Of a DNA stretch of 64,000 nt, positions 11,794 to 23,457 are shown piece after piece. Within the stretch, counting starts at the first letter, position 1, and every line of letters begins with the position of its first letter. The notes below the pieces were generated by a model that was not told where the DNA came from, did no database searches, and saw only the letters and a program-made list of their open reading frames with translations. The position numbers and the translations under genes were made by a program. This stretch comes from Gnetum montanum (taxonomy: Eukaryota > Streptophyta > Gnetopsida > Gnetales > Gnetaceae), in the NCBI GenBank assembly GCA_015680685.1, contig MNCI01004881.1:852871-916870 (forward strand). Direction: 5' to 3'.

Positions 11794-12200
11794 ATGCCTT
11801 CTAAGATTCACATTGTTATGTTAACCCATGTTGTATCTGATTGGATCAAGGCTAGCAACCTTCCTAGGAAAAGATTTGACATTAGAAGTCTTCTCATCTA
11901 CTTACAGATCATTAGACATGAGCCATGCAAAGCTCTTCTTGATTCAGGTTCCAATGTCAATCTAATTTTCCATGACATGTATAAAGAATGGAACCTGTCA
12001 TTTCTCAAGAAGAGCAATATCCATCTAGAATTGGTAGAGTAGTAAATCACAGTTCCTTTGGGACTTGTAGAGGATATTATAACCATTCTTTATGGGTGGT
12101 CATATTATACTAATTTTCAAGGTGATCAAGGTTGACAACTGCAAGGGAGACTTCCTAATTATCATGGAAAGGACATGGTTGAGCACTATTAATGCATGAA
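11794..12200 (+). pseudogene. Aspartic protease domain of A3
   Basis: The retroviral-type aspartic protease cuts the polyprotein. The catalytic motif ALLDSGSNVNLI lies near 11930-11967, and downstream the flap/core region reads through about 12180 with a stop near 12043 and a shift after it. The A5 equivalent is at 45540-45825. Upstream, TCxVSDWIKASNLP-like sequence near 11820 is shared with A5. Confidence 0.7.
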
Positions 12201-12434
12201 TGAGAATCAAAGATCTCTCCTTGGAAATTTCTAAGGAGAATGAATTTGAAAATATTAAGAAGAAAAGAGCTCCATGCATCACGTAAAATGATACCAGGAT
12301 CAACTGTATGTAAAAATTCTAGTCTATCAAGAGCACATCCATCAAAGCATGAAAATAGTGTGTAGATGAATCTAAAGTTTGAAGGTCCTTGTACACAATA
12401 GCCACAAAATAGGAGGACACCCAATGGTTGATAG

Positions 12435-13159
12435 TTGATCTACATCAAGTTTCGACTATTGAATATGGCAAGATTCAAAGATTACTTTCCATTGCCATTT
12501 GTGGATCAAATGTTAGACACTATATCTAGGCATTACTATTACAATTTTCTAGATGGTTATAATGGCTATAACAAAATCCGCATCATGCCAGAGGATCAAG
12601 CCAAAACAACATTTACAACTCCCTAGGGGACTTTTGCATATTGAAAGATGCCTTTTGGTCTGTGCAATGCTCCTACAACATTCCAATGCTTGGTCTTAAG
12701 CATTTTTCATCAACAAATTAGTAGTAAGGTGGAAGTCTTCATGGATGACTTCTCCACCTATGACACTACATTTGAGCAAGCCTTGGACTGCCTTGAGCAA
12801 GTACTTCAAAGATGTGTGAAAGAAAACCTAATGCTTAATTGCCAAAAAAGCCATCTCATGGTTCAAGAAGACATTGTATTGGAGCATAGAATTTTGTAGG
12901 AAGGGATCAAGGTAGACCTCAAAAAGATAAGGATCATCCAAGGAATCAATCATCAACCAAAAACTGCAAAAGATGTTTGGTCATTCCTTGGACATACTAG
13001 TTACTACTGATGATTTATAGATAATTTCTCTAAGATCACAAAACCATTGGTTAAGCTAATAAAAAAATATTCCCTATTCATCTGGACCAAGGAATGTGAA
13101 AAAGCATTTTAGAGCCTCAAGCAAAAACTTGTAGAGGCTCTAATTCTATGAGCACCTGA
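12435..13159 (+). pseudogene. RT of A3, part before the B insertion
   Basis: The reverse transcriptase palm is readable: DYFPLPFVDQMLDTI near 12480, DGYNGYNKI near 12553, MPFGLCNAPTTFQ near 12645, and the catalytic loop FMDDFS at about 12738-12755. A thumb/connection region with SFLGHTSYY near 12970 follows. The N-terminal fingers seen in A5 (46470-46600) are missing. Trp codons have become TAG (TP*G near 12626). The sequence stops at 13159, where B is inserted, and resumes at 31819 in RNase H. Confidence 0.85.
13155..13159. other. Left target-site duplication of B (CCTGA)
   Basis: CCTGA directly precedes the LTR start TGAAACACC. An identical CCTGA follows the 3' LTR end at 31814-31818. The homologous uninterrupted sequence in A5 (GAGCACCAAACTAATCTAAA near 47307) confirms the insertion point. 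Confidence 0.9.
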
Positions 13160-13189
13160 TGAAACACCACCAAATCTGGACTACAGCAT

Positions 13190-13560
13190 TCTGATTGCAA
13201 TTTTTTCTAAGTGTTAAGACTACACTCAACCATAATTGAGAGCACAATCAGCCTCCCATAGAGAGCATAGTTAACATGAAAGGCCATTTTCTCATAGTTT
13301 TGTCTAAGTGTTGAGACTACGCTATACCCCAATAGGGAGCGTACTCAACCTCCAATGGAGAGTGTATTCAACACGAAAGCCAATTTTGCAAATTTCTCCA
13401 AGTACTAGGACTATGCTCTCCACTACCCCAAAGTGTAGTTAGCCTCCAGTGGAGAGTGTAGTTAGCACATAGCCATTTTTTACAAATTTTTCTAAGTGTG
13501 AGACTATGCTCTTCCCCATTCCAAAGTGTAGTAAAGTGTAGTAAACCAGAATAGTTTCTA
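13190..13560 (+). repeat. U3 tandem modules with ACTAYGCTC/GAGYRTAGT dyads
   Basis: Four imperfect copies spaced about 90-103 bp begin near 13195, 13298, 13394 and 13484. Each has the pattern TTTTCTAAGTGTTGAGACTA followed by TGCTC, then a GAGCATAGT-type inverted partner and a GCCTCCAATGGAGAG segment. They lie upstream of the TATA box, the usual place for LTR enhancers. The 3' LTR copy is at 30318-30690. Confidence 0.65.
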
Positions 13561-13936
13561 GTGGCCTTTATAACATAGCACTAGCACTCAACTTATCTCC
13601 AACTCATCTTCAGTAAGCATAGTTAGCAAAAATGCTTCCTTTTTATACTCCCTTTTGGCCACAAAATTGTAACTATGCTTGACCACATGTAAGATAGTGG
13701 AGAGTGTAGTCTTAGAGCATAATCTCCATGTTGCATTTTTTAGGTACCCTACGATCTCCTCAGCACACACATGTAGTTGGTAGTGTAGTCATAGTCTTAT
13801 AGTCTCACAGAGTTTGGTAGAGCACAGTATAGCACAACAGCATACACCCAGTGGAGAGCATAGTTGGGTCATAGCATAGTCCCAACCATCCCCTCTGCCA
13901 CATGGTAACCATCTCACATTTCATGCTAACCCTAGG

Positions 13937-13946
13937 CCTATAAATA
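13937..13946 (+). promoter_or_regulatory. TATA box of B 5' LTR
   Basis: CCTATAAATA is identical in the 3' LTR (31057-31066). It also occurs in the LTR of C on the minus strand (54173-54182). Conservation among three diverged LTRs supports it as the core promoter of the element RNA. Confidence 0.7.
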
Positions 13947-14293
13947 CCCATTTCCTTAACATTTTCAGGGTTGGCAAAAATCTAGGTTGGTAAATTTCAA
14001 AGTTGGCAAATTGAAAAATCAAAGACTTGCGAAACCTAAGGAGTGCTTGAGAGAGAACCAAAGGCATATTGGCAAAGTTGTAGATCACCACAACCAAAAT
14101 TCACTAGAATACTACAACCAATAGTTCACTATGGTAGCCAACTTGGTAGATGCAAACACCTTGGTGAAATGCCAATCTTTGTGGTCAGACACCCCTGAGA
14201 ATATGACTATGCTATCCACTACTCCTGTTGTACATTATGTACCTTCTAATCCCTTTTGATGTTAACTAGACTCAACCCCATTTGCAATTGTAT

Positions 14294-14324
<31 letters not shown>

Positions 14325-14666
14325 TTTTTCATTCTTTGTATTTTTCACTATTTCACTGCATAGTTGCACCTAAAACTACATTCAAGAGGTGGTCTACACA
14401 TGTTGACATCCTCATTTTCATTGAAAATCTTAACTATGCTTGACCCCACTAACACCATTGACACTCTTAACACTTAGCACCATCTTGCATCAGCAATGCA
14501 ACTAACCATGCTACACCTCGGTTGCATCCAGTAAGTCCCTATTTGATCAACAAGATCATTTAGGGAACCTCGTCTCTACCTCAAGCAGGCCCTCATGTAG
14601 ATTCAGGGTTAGGCTATATGCTTATGAACCTCAGTGTTCTAGCCATCAACATTTTCGATCATTATA

Positions 14667-15149
14667 GTTTTTGATGCTAGAAGAAGGGCCAAAACCATTT
14701 TATTTTTTAAACTCTGTTGAGGTTGTTTTGTGAGCTCTTTGCACTATAGCTATCCACTGATCCATTGGTGTAGATTGGACCTCATAGTCAGTCCCCTCAG
14801 GACGTTGTGTAGCAACTCCAAACCACACTTCTCTCCACTATTTTGCTAAGTTCCCATTGTTCTCAGTTAGAGCGTAGTTGTCTCTAGTGTAGACAACATA
14901 GTTAGCTCTATGTTGTGGAGAGTGTAGTCAATGTAGAAAATGTAGTTAGCTCTCTACAATGGAAAGCGTAGTCAGTGGAATTAGCTGAAACAAAACTAGT
15001 TTCACCTTGGTCCACTATATTTTGCAACCAGCAACCTTTACAACTTGATCTGTAACCATGAACCTGGATCAACCTCCGATATTAGTTTCAAACATACTTG
15101 ATATCTTACCTATCCAACAAGAGACCAAGTTAACAACCTTACAAATCTC
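14667..15149 (+). other. B leader between LTR and gag
   Basis: The primer site should start here. A TTGATGCTAGAAGAAGGGCC at 14670-14690 is the candidate, but I cannot assign it to a tRNA. The rest contains further GAGTGTAGT/AACTACGCT-type dyads (14870-14990) like those in U3. Confidence 0.4.
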
Positions 15150-17770
15150 ATGATGGCTGGGTCAAGGCAATCTCTTAGGCTACGCGACTAAGACCTAGAG
15201 TACGTTGCACTCAATAATAAGCAATACAACTTTATATGTGCAAAGGTCCAAGCACCAGTTGTTATCCTAGTTCATCTAAGTAGGTGAGCATGATGTGGGA
15301 ACTGACTATGAGGAAGCCTTATAGGAGGAAGAGGACGAGTTTGAAGCTCACTCTAAACATGAGGCCTTCTTTCACACCATCTTCCAATAAGTAATCCCTA
15401 GTCTAGCCCCTCCTTAGTTTAGTTCGTCCATCCTTCCCAAGACGGTCATAACACCAACATCACCTTCCCACTCCATCAAGCTTAGATCTACACCTGTAGT
15501 GGCAACCCATTAGACACAATACATGCATTATGATATACTAGCTACCTTCAACTTGTCCTTCTTGGCATCATCTCAACTTGCCTAGCCATCTTTGCCAGCA
15601 GCAATCACACTAGCTTAGCCATATGTTCATGCAAGGCCTATTTCTAGGCCCCAAATGACTCAAGAATCCTATGTTCCACCTGTTTCATCTACACCCTTAA
15701 CGTCGATCCAACCCATGTGTGCATGACTTACCCCAATCACTATCCTTATAACATAGCTAACGCATTAAGCACCTTGTGTGGTTCCACAACCAACAACCAA
15801 GTCATGGGCCACACAACTAGCATAGCAAATAGCACAAGCAGCATAGCTAGCTGGAGCATCTCATAATTTAAACTAGGAATTCCAACTGATCCAAACCTTA
15901 ACAAAAGAGGTGAAGTGACTTAAAGCTACCTTCTCTAAAATTGTCAAAGTTGTGGACTTCTACTAGGACGACCCTATAAGTCTTATGGTCCTCCCTCTAA
16001 CTCTACTATCTGGGGTCCCATTACCTCAATTCACCAAATACAATGGTGAAGGAGATCCCAACATGCATCTAGTCATGTTTAGGTTTGAGTGCCTGTTGCT
16101 GCAAGTGTGGCTACATGCCATCATGTGCATATTTGCCATGTCATTAACTGGCAAATTGTTAGACTAGTACTATGTGCTACCCAAAGGCTCTATATTTTTT
16201 TTTGGAAGACCTATTGAGCTAGTTCGTCACATGCTTCAAGTACAACCTGAAGCTGAAAGCAACTTTGAACTAGCTAATGCAGGTCAAACAAGGCTACCTA
16301 GAGCCTATTCAAAAATTCATCCAATGATGGAGTACCACATTAAATGAAATACAAGAGCCCATAGCTGAGGCACATCTCTTAGCTATTTTCAAGGGTGTAG
16401 TTAATGATTTCATAAAGTCAAAGTTGTACTACTTAGGCCTACAATCCCTTAGCCAAGCCTTTGCCCAAACAAAGAGCATAGAGTATGTGGTGGAAGCTAG
16501 TAAGGACGTAGCCTACGTGGCCTACAAGAACTAGCATATGAGGAGAGATATGAATAAGAAAATGCAAACTACAATAATGGCAATGGTAGCCAAAGAGGCC
16601 AAGGTAACCAATTAAGGGCAAACAATTAAGGTGCCCAAATCCCTAGCCAACAAGAAAGCTACCAACCCTAATGCCAAGGCAACCAATCACCTATAGTTGC
16701 AATGGACATGATGCAAGTTGATTAAAGGCCTAACTTCAAGTGCAAGGATCACTCCAAGTACATCCCATTTCCATTGAAGCCCTCAAAGCTGTTGGAACAA
16801 TTGTTAAAGGATGGGCACATCCAATATAATAAAATGTCTAAAGATGCTTGTAAAATGCATGATAGCTATTGCAAGCTGTTAAGAAACTCCACTTTGATGG
16901 CACCAAATGAACCTCCTATCCTAAAACATTTTAGGGTAGATTAGTTCTACCATTATCACCAATTGTCTGGTCATAGCATGGACTTCTACCTAGCCCTAAA
17001 AGAGGATCTGCAAAGAATGATTGATAAAGGCAAGCTGGTCCTCAACAATACAAATCCAATCAAGTTGTAGAATCAATCTATGAGGTTTTACAAGGATCCT
17101 CTGAATGTAGATGATGCTAGCTACATCATAAATGCTATTAGCATTGAAGATGGTTTAGAACTGATGTAGTGGCCATTCATGGTCCAGGTGCCCTCTGGTA
17201 GTGCAAGGGTCCCCTCGGCCCCCACATGTTTGAGGCCCCCTTTTATTGTTAGAGTGCCACCTCAAGCACCCATAACACCCTTTGTGGTTAGGACCCCACA
17301 ACATGTTGTAACAATGATAGTTCAGCTATCCTTCATTATTAAGATGTCATAATGTGCTAACCCTTCACTTGCCCAAAGCCCAGTAATAGCCAATGCATTG
17401 GTTCCTTCCCCTCCAAGGGCCAATCCTACTGGCGACACTAGCAGACCCTCTAAGTGGCAACTCAAGAGACCCAATGAGCATCTTGCAGATAGAATGATTA
17501 GCCAACGTCAAGATCGAAGAGCATTTAGTCTACCAAAGCCAATCCCTATATCTATGATCCCCATGGCCAAAACAACTAAGGAGGCCATAACCAGCAAATC
17601 ACAACCAAGCATTGAGGCCTCTATGTAGGCTAAGCCAATAAAGTCCAAGTCACCTGCATGAGAAATACATCTCTTAGGATTCCTGGAGAAAGTCAAAGCC
17701 AACAAAAACATGGCTAATGAAAATGACTTAGTGGATGCATTAGCCCATGTCAAGTAAGCACTTAATCAAA
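15150..17770 (+). pseudogene. gag of B (decayed)
   Basis: Gag is the structural polyprotein. A start near 15150 (MMAGSRQSLRLRD, then a stop) is followed by a Pro-rich region. The capsid-like core begins at about 16008: PLPQFTKYNGEGDPNMHLVM near 16018-16075, then helical sequence to about 16560. Gln- and Ala-rich sequence follows to 17000, then a linker (17398-17760) leading to protease. In-frame stops occur throughout, for example near 16167 and 16530. Assignment rests on the KYNGEGDP motif and position. Confidence 0.6.
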
Positions 17771-17838
17771 AAAGTATAACACTAAGCTTGTATGACCTAA
17801 TCATGACCTCATTTGCCCACTGCGAAGCACTAGTGTGA

Positions 17839-18540
17839 ATGCTAACCTTCATTCCTATTACAAATGACATCCCTACAAATGAAAGCTCCATCCATGCAGT
17901 GATGTTGTCCCCTACTCCTTGGGAATCGAGTCCCACTTCCCTAGCATTTTGCGATGAGATAATTAAGGTCAATCCTAAGAAGGATGAGGTCATAATGGCT
18001 CCAATGTTTATTACCATATGCATTGGGCAATGCAAGTTCTACAAGGTGCATGTTGATGATGAAGCTACAACAAATGTAATATCATACACCATTATTGACA
18101 AGTTAAGCCTTGCAGACTAGATCAAGCCAACAAAAATCACATGTCTAAAATCTTTCAATGGGTCATGTGTCATTGTTAGGGGCATGGTCACCATAACTTT
18201 TGTAGTAGGGAAGAAATTTCCCACCACTACCAAATTTATCATCATAGAGAAGATGTCAGGCTTTAACCTGATACTGGGTAGGCCTTAGCTAGCCTAGTTG
18301 TGGGCCATCTTGTCTCCAATTCATCAAGAGATCTACCTTCTGTATGAAGGTGGTGAAGTTATCATCCATGGTGATAACATCATCTCTCTAGCCATCAACA
18401 ATGTACGTATGGAGCAAGGGTCGAAGGTTGAATTTCTTGAAGATGCACCTATGGCAAACAATAAAATGCATGAGGCTAACGCATTCGAAGAAGTAATGGA
18501 AGCCAATGACCTCTAAAGGACACCCTTTGAAAAGAGTTTT
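17839..18540 (+). pseudogene. Aspartic protease domain of B
   Basis: The reading frame at 17998-18120 gives KVHVDDEATTNVI at the position of the catalytic D-S/T-G motif. The expected Asp is present but the following residues are altered. The fold end ILGRP is readable at about 18275-18290, followed by LSPIHQEIYL. A stop at 18118 and another near 18290 break it. The coding stretch ends near 18516, and the RT exon does not begin until about 25078. Confidence 0.65.
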
Positions 18541-18954
18541 CCTTTAACATAATAGGTCAAGGAGAATACTAGACAGTACAATCTAGGCCCTACACACCTC
18601 CTAACCCACACAAAGTTAGGAAGCAACTACACGACTAAGGTATCCCCTTAGTCCAAAAATGCACTAGGTGCCCACTCGCTATTTGCCTTCGCACACTCTA
18701 TATTCTACTTGTTGCTCATGTAGCATATATTTTGCTTAGATTGGCATTATTTTCTGCTTATTGTTTCTTATGCTATTATGCATCATTTTTCTTTGATCAC
18801 ATAATTATTTTCTTTGTTTATGCATTCATCTATTTTGTTTATGCACTCACTCATTTAGTTTACCCTTTTGCAATTACTAAGTTAATGCATGAAAAACATC
18901 AAAATGCATAAAAATTGTAAAAGCCAAAATTACAAAAAAGAGAGATAGTAATAT
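18540..18954 (+). other. Start of the protease-RT interval in B, no gene seen
   Basis: Noncoding, AT-rich after 18690, with short repeated TTATGCATTCA-type words. It is the expected place for the donor of the inferred protease-RT intron, but I cannot choose a donor with confidence. Confidence 0.4.
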
Positions 18955-19620
18955 GCGGTCTAAAATGGCCTTAAACTAGCAATCCGTGGCCCAAAATGGT
19001 CTTAAACTAGCATGCCATGGTCCAAAATGGCCTTAAACTAGCACGCCATGGTCCAAAATGGCCTTAAACTAGCAATATTTAGTCTAGAATGACCTTAAAC
19101 TATTGCCTTCAATCCCCTCATAATGGCCCAAAATGGCCTTAAACTAGCACGCCATGGTCCAAAATGGCCTTAAAATAGCAATATTTAGTCTAGAATGACC
19201 TTAAAATATTGCCTTCAATCCCCTCATAATGGCCCAAAATGGCCTTAAACTAGTAATATTCAGCTTGGAATGGCCTTAAACTATCACCTTCAATCCCCCT
19301 GCAGCAGTCCTAAATGGCCTTAAACTATCGCAATGGCCCAGAATGGCCTTAAACTAGTAATATGTGACCTGAAATGGCCTTAAACTAGCACTATATGGCC
19401 AAAATGGCTTTAAACTAGCACTATGTGGCCCAGAATGGCCTTAAACTAGCAATATATGGCCCAAAATGGCCTTAAACTATCCTCATTAATCCTATTGATA
19501 TAGCCTAGAATGGCCTTAAACTAGCAACCCATGGCTTGAAATGGCCTAAAACTAGCATCGACCCTTCCGCTATGGCCTTAAATTAGCATGGGGCCCATCA
19601 AGGCTTTATGTTGACAATAG
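18955..19620 (+). repeat. Tandem repeat array 1 of B (about 29-bp units)
   Basis: About 20 imperfect units of the form GGCCCAAAATGGCCTTAAAC followed by TAGCAATAT. Some form longer composite units: the block around 19060-19120 recurs at 19165-19235. The core GGCCTTAAACTAGCA is shared with array 2 (28500-28985). The array sits just beyond the 3' end of the antisense gene. There is no CRISPR-like regularity. Confidence 0.85.
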
Positions 19621-19979
19621 ACTCACCATGGCTTGCAACATCCCAAACTCACATACTCATAGTAAATACAATAAAAGCATCATATAAGGATAAAAGTTTA
19701 CACATTACACATTGCAAATAATCATCCATAGAAAATGTAATATGCATAGTAATACACAGCATGAATAGCATCAAATAGTAAAAATGCAGCGAAAACCCCA
19801 ATGGGAGGTACCTCGAGTCATGCTCAACTAGTGGTGCTATGTGGAGGTGGAGGTTCTACTTCCTTCACTATGTCGCTAGAGCCTATAGCATCGCTTAGCA
19901 CCTATCACAACCATTAACAAACATGTGTACTTAGTAATCAAACATGCAATCAACTAAATTAAAGCATAAAGCATAAAAA

Positions 19980-22900
19980 TCTAATCAACCTAGCAGGGTC
20001 CCACGTTGGTGAGTTTTGGAGGTAACTTTCCAAGGACAACCTCCAAACAGTGGAGGATCTCAACTTCAAAAAGTTTTGTCTAGTCCTTTTGGCCAAAGTC
20101 AATACCCACAAGGGTCTTGCCTTTTTCCATGGAATTCTATGCAAGAAAATCCATAGAAAATGTAGCAAAATAGGCCTCTCTAGAGGGGATGATGATCTCT
20201 CTTATAGGAGAGTCACTCACAACCATACTCTATGCAAATAAGTCATATGCTTGCTTCCTGCTAGTCATCTCAAGAAACATCTTGAGGTAGCAACATTTGG
20301 TAGACTCCTCCTTGTACCATCATAGGTATGCATTGCACTCTCACTTTTATTGATGCTTGTGATTCTTTTACATCTATTTTCACTGATAAACCTTGGCGCT
20401 ATAATTCCTCCAATCATGGTTCTTCTAGGCAAGCAAATCTATCTAGAGCCATTACTTGATCAACTCCTATGTGGTCTCATTCTTACCTCTAAGATTTTTC
20501 CAATATCTAGCATACTCAATCTCAAAGGTACACCAAGTGCCATCTCCCTGTGACCTAGTTGCTATGAAGTCATATTTAGATTGAAGATCCTTGACCTTCT
20601 TGTCCTAGCTAGTCACCCTCTCCTATAGTTCTTGCACATGTTTCCAAAAGTGCTCATTTGAGCACCTACAGACCCATAATTCCTTCAGACAAGAAAGTGC
20701 ACACTTGTTTGATGTCTCGTACATGTGATGAGATACTTGATGAACTTCAGGACGAAGGTCAAGCAAGGCATCCACCTTGGCCACCTTGCTTAGATCCCAC
20801 TACAACTTAGGACTTATAGGTATTGCACACATATTAACACCCAAGAATTTGAGTAATGACCAAGCTAGCACCATGCAAACAACATTACATGCATGCTGAG
20901 CTCTAGGTCTGCTTACTGCAAGCGGTCCACCATGTTTTCAACAATGCCTTCAATGAAGGCAAATTTATCTAGCATCTCTACCCATGGCTCCATGTGGTAG
21001 GAAGATGTAGGATCACTGGAGGGAATATCTAATACTATAATACAATGATGTAATTAACATATGGTCTAATAGCTAAAGATACTAGAGCAAACAAGGGAAG
21101 ATGTATGACAATACAAGTAGATTACCTAGTAAGCACTCAGGTGTGAGTGCAAGGGGTTCACCTAGCTGCGTACCATCGAATAAACTATCAAAATCAACCC
21201 CATCAGGGTGGACCAATCCTTCTTCCTCAAAATGCAAGAGGACCTCTACACCTCATGAAGCTCATCTTCATGATCCTTCTCTTTCTCAGCTTGAGGAGGC
21301 ACTTTCTCCTTTGCCACCTTGGCCACTGCTCTAACAACCCTCTCTTCTTTCTCTATGATTAACACACATACACATATAGCACATTAGTATGCATAGCACA
21401 TCATTAGCTAACTAATAGTGTAGCATAAAAGAAAAATATAAAAAATAGTAGTATATGCATGGATGCAACTAAGATATCCAAGAAGTTACACGTACTAACC
21501 TGCAACATCTGCATGCAAGCTTTGTAGCTTAATGTGGATCCTTTTGCTGCTTAGCTTCCTGATCTCAAGGGCAGCTTCCTCTTGAGGATGTGGCCTCTTG
21601 ATTTTGGCCTTAGATGGCCTCACCACCTCTACTATGTCATGATCTTACTTGCTTACATTCTCGATGCCAACTAAAGCACCCTCACCTATACTATCACACG
21701 AATAGTATGAGTGCCCCATGGGACCCATAGTCATTACTCATAACAACTCATCGATTCCCTCTAAGGGATCCTACTTGTGTGTGGTCAAGAACATATACTT
21801 GATCCATGGCCTATATAGCTACTCATGGTCCTACACCACCCATCACCTATCATCTTGTACAACTAAAATCTCCACAAACCTTCGCAAGTATCCTGCAAAG
21901 AATGCAAAATGGACATGGGACCTTGCCTAGAGGTTGAATCAAAGCTAAGAAATATTTGCATGTAGATTAGTGGCTATGTACATGGCCCAGTTGAACCTTG
22001 TACCCTCTAGTAGCACCTCCTTAATCACCTATGCCTATTCGACCCTTAGGATTTTTCCTTGGTAAAGCATCTTTAGAAAGACATGAGCACAAAATCGAGT
22101 GTAGAGCTCTTGCACCTTAGGAACTAGCACATCTTTGATTGGTATGCCCTTATGGAATCAAGTGGCCCCCAACTAGTCCTTGATCTCCCCTCTATGGTCC
22201 ACCTCCCTACTAGCCTTATCAACAATCATTGGACCATTAGTAGGGATGCCAAAGAGATCAATGAGGAAGGCCTCGTTGAGGTCCAACACTACTATCATGT
22301 CACATACTCAAGTGATAAACTACTTGACACTACTATTGAAGAATTCAATGATGATGATTTTTTCAGCCACCGAAATACTCGAGCTAAGGGCCAAGAATAG
22401 GTCCATTAACCTAGAATGTGTAATTCAATCTGTCAATGCATCTAGTGCTTTTTGGCATAGCCAGTGTTGCACACCCTTTACATCGTCATATTTCATGATG
22501 AAGGTGGCCTCTGTGTAGCCAATGGTAATCACTGTCACCTTGGTTGAGGCAACTACCATTGCAACACAAAGCCAATCAATGTTAGCATCATGCAAATGAG
22601 GCAAACTGAAAGGTATGCATGAGCTAACACATGAGCCAAAACATAGATACATACATGGTACAAATGGGATGTGAGATGGGGTGGCACTGCAAGCATCTCC
22701 TCAATGTTAATCTCACTAGTAGCCCACTCCTCATCCAACTAGTTATGGATCTTGCATCTCTCATATGCCTTCAAGTATTAGGAGGGGTAGGCCTTCAGAT
22801 CGTGTCCCACCTGCTCAATCACAACTACCCAAATATTTGTGCATGATGAGAATGCCTTCAAGGTAGTGCAGGTCAAGGCTAGAGTGTCCTCTTCATCATG

Positions 22901-23457
22901 TAGACCTTCCTCATCAACTCTAAACCTTGCATTAACCATGAGTTGTTAGCAAGTTAACATGAGTAAGTAGTGAAAAACACTACAAAAGCCATAAAAACAC
23001 TTACCCTCTGACACAATAGATGGTTCTATGTGGGTTCTAAAACAAGGTATGCACCCATAACGTAATAAAAAGGGTGTTGCTCTTATTATAACAAGCAAAC
23101 CCTGTCATGCACCATACCTTGGATAGCTATTGAGTGCTCCTAGGACCTCTACCCAAACCACCTACCCTATCAATGTTAGCATTGGGCTCATTTGAAACAA
23201 ACTTTAGGATGCCCTGATTAGCCCTGGGTAGCAACATCTTAATGATAGCACTAGCAACCTCCACTACCAAGTGTGACCACATAATCACACTAAACTATTA
23301 TAGTAGGTATTCCAAGAACTCCTAATCCCTTGGCCAAAACCACACCACCTAATGGTCCACCCATATATCTGGTGTAGGAATGTTAGGGATAGGTTCACTC
23401 ATGCAACATAGGATGCCTATGAGCTCAACCACTATCAAAATAGGCTTTAGCAGCACC
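19980..23457 (-). pseudogene. Antisense accessory gene of B (multi-exon, decayed)
   Basis: Not recognised as a known family. Exons read on the minus strand are: e2 23457-23005, e3 22925-22655, e4 about 22560-21500, e5 about 21355-21126, e6 about 21045-20917, and e7 from about 20797 to near 19980. Donors GTAAGT (23004), GTATGT (22654), GTTAGT (21499), GTAATC (21125) and GTAAGC (20916) are visible. Exons 2-4 align with the C gene: shared motifs include KPILIV, YDDVKGVQHWL (C: YDDIKDAQHWL), DLFGIPTNG (C: DLFGVPSNG) and RPWI. Exon borders match at e2 start, e2 end and e3 start. Exons 5-7 encode a Lys/Glu-rich then Gln-rich, probably coiled-coil tail that C lacks. Many in-frame stops are TAG at likely Gln sites. 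Exon 1 was not found. Confidence 0.72.

Larger units (their letters stand above)
13160..14666 (+). repeat. 5' LTR of B
   Basis: The 1507-bp LTR starts TGAAACACCACC and ends in a degenerate CATTATA, which is GTTACA in the 3' copy. It contains about four tandem modules of roughly 100 bp at 13190-13560, a TATA box (CCTATAAATA) at 13937-13946 and a CT microsatellite at 14294-14318. It is a direct repeat of 30284-31813. Confidence 0.9.

Noticed and set aside
18955-19620. Regular repeats that could suggest a CRISPR array
   Set aside because: The units are contiguous and degenerate with no unique spacers, and the context is a plant retrotransposon.
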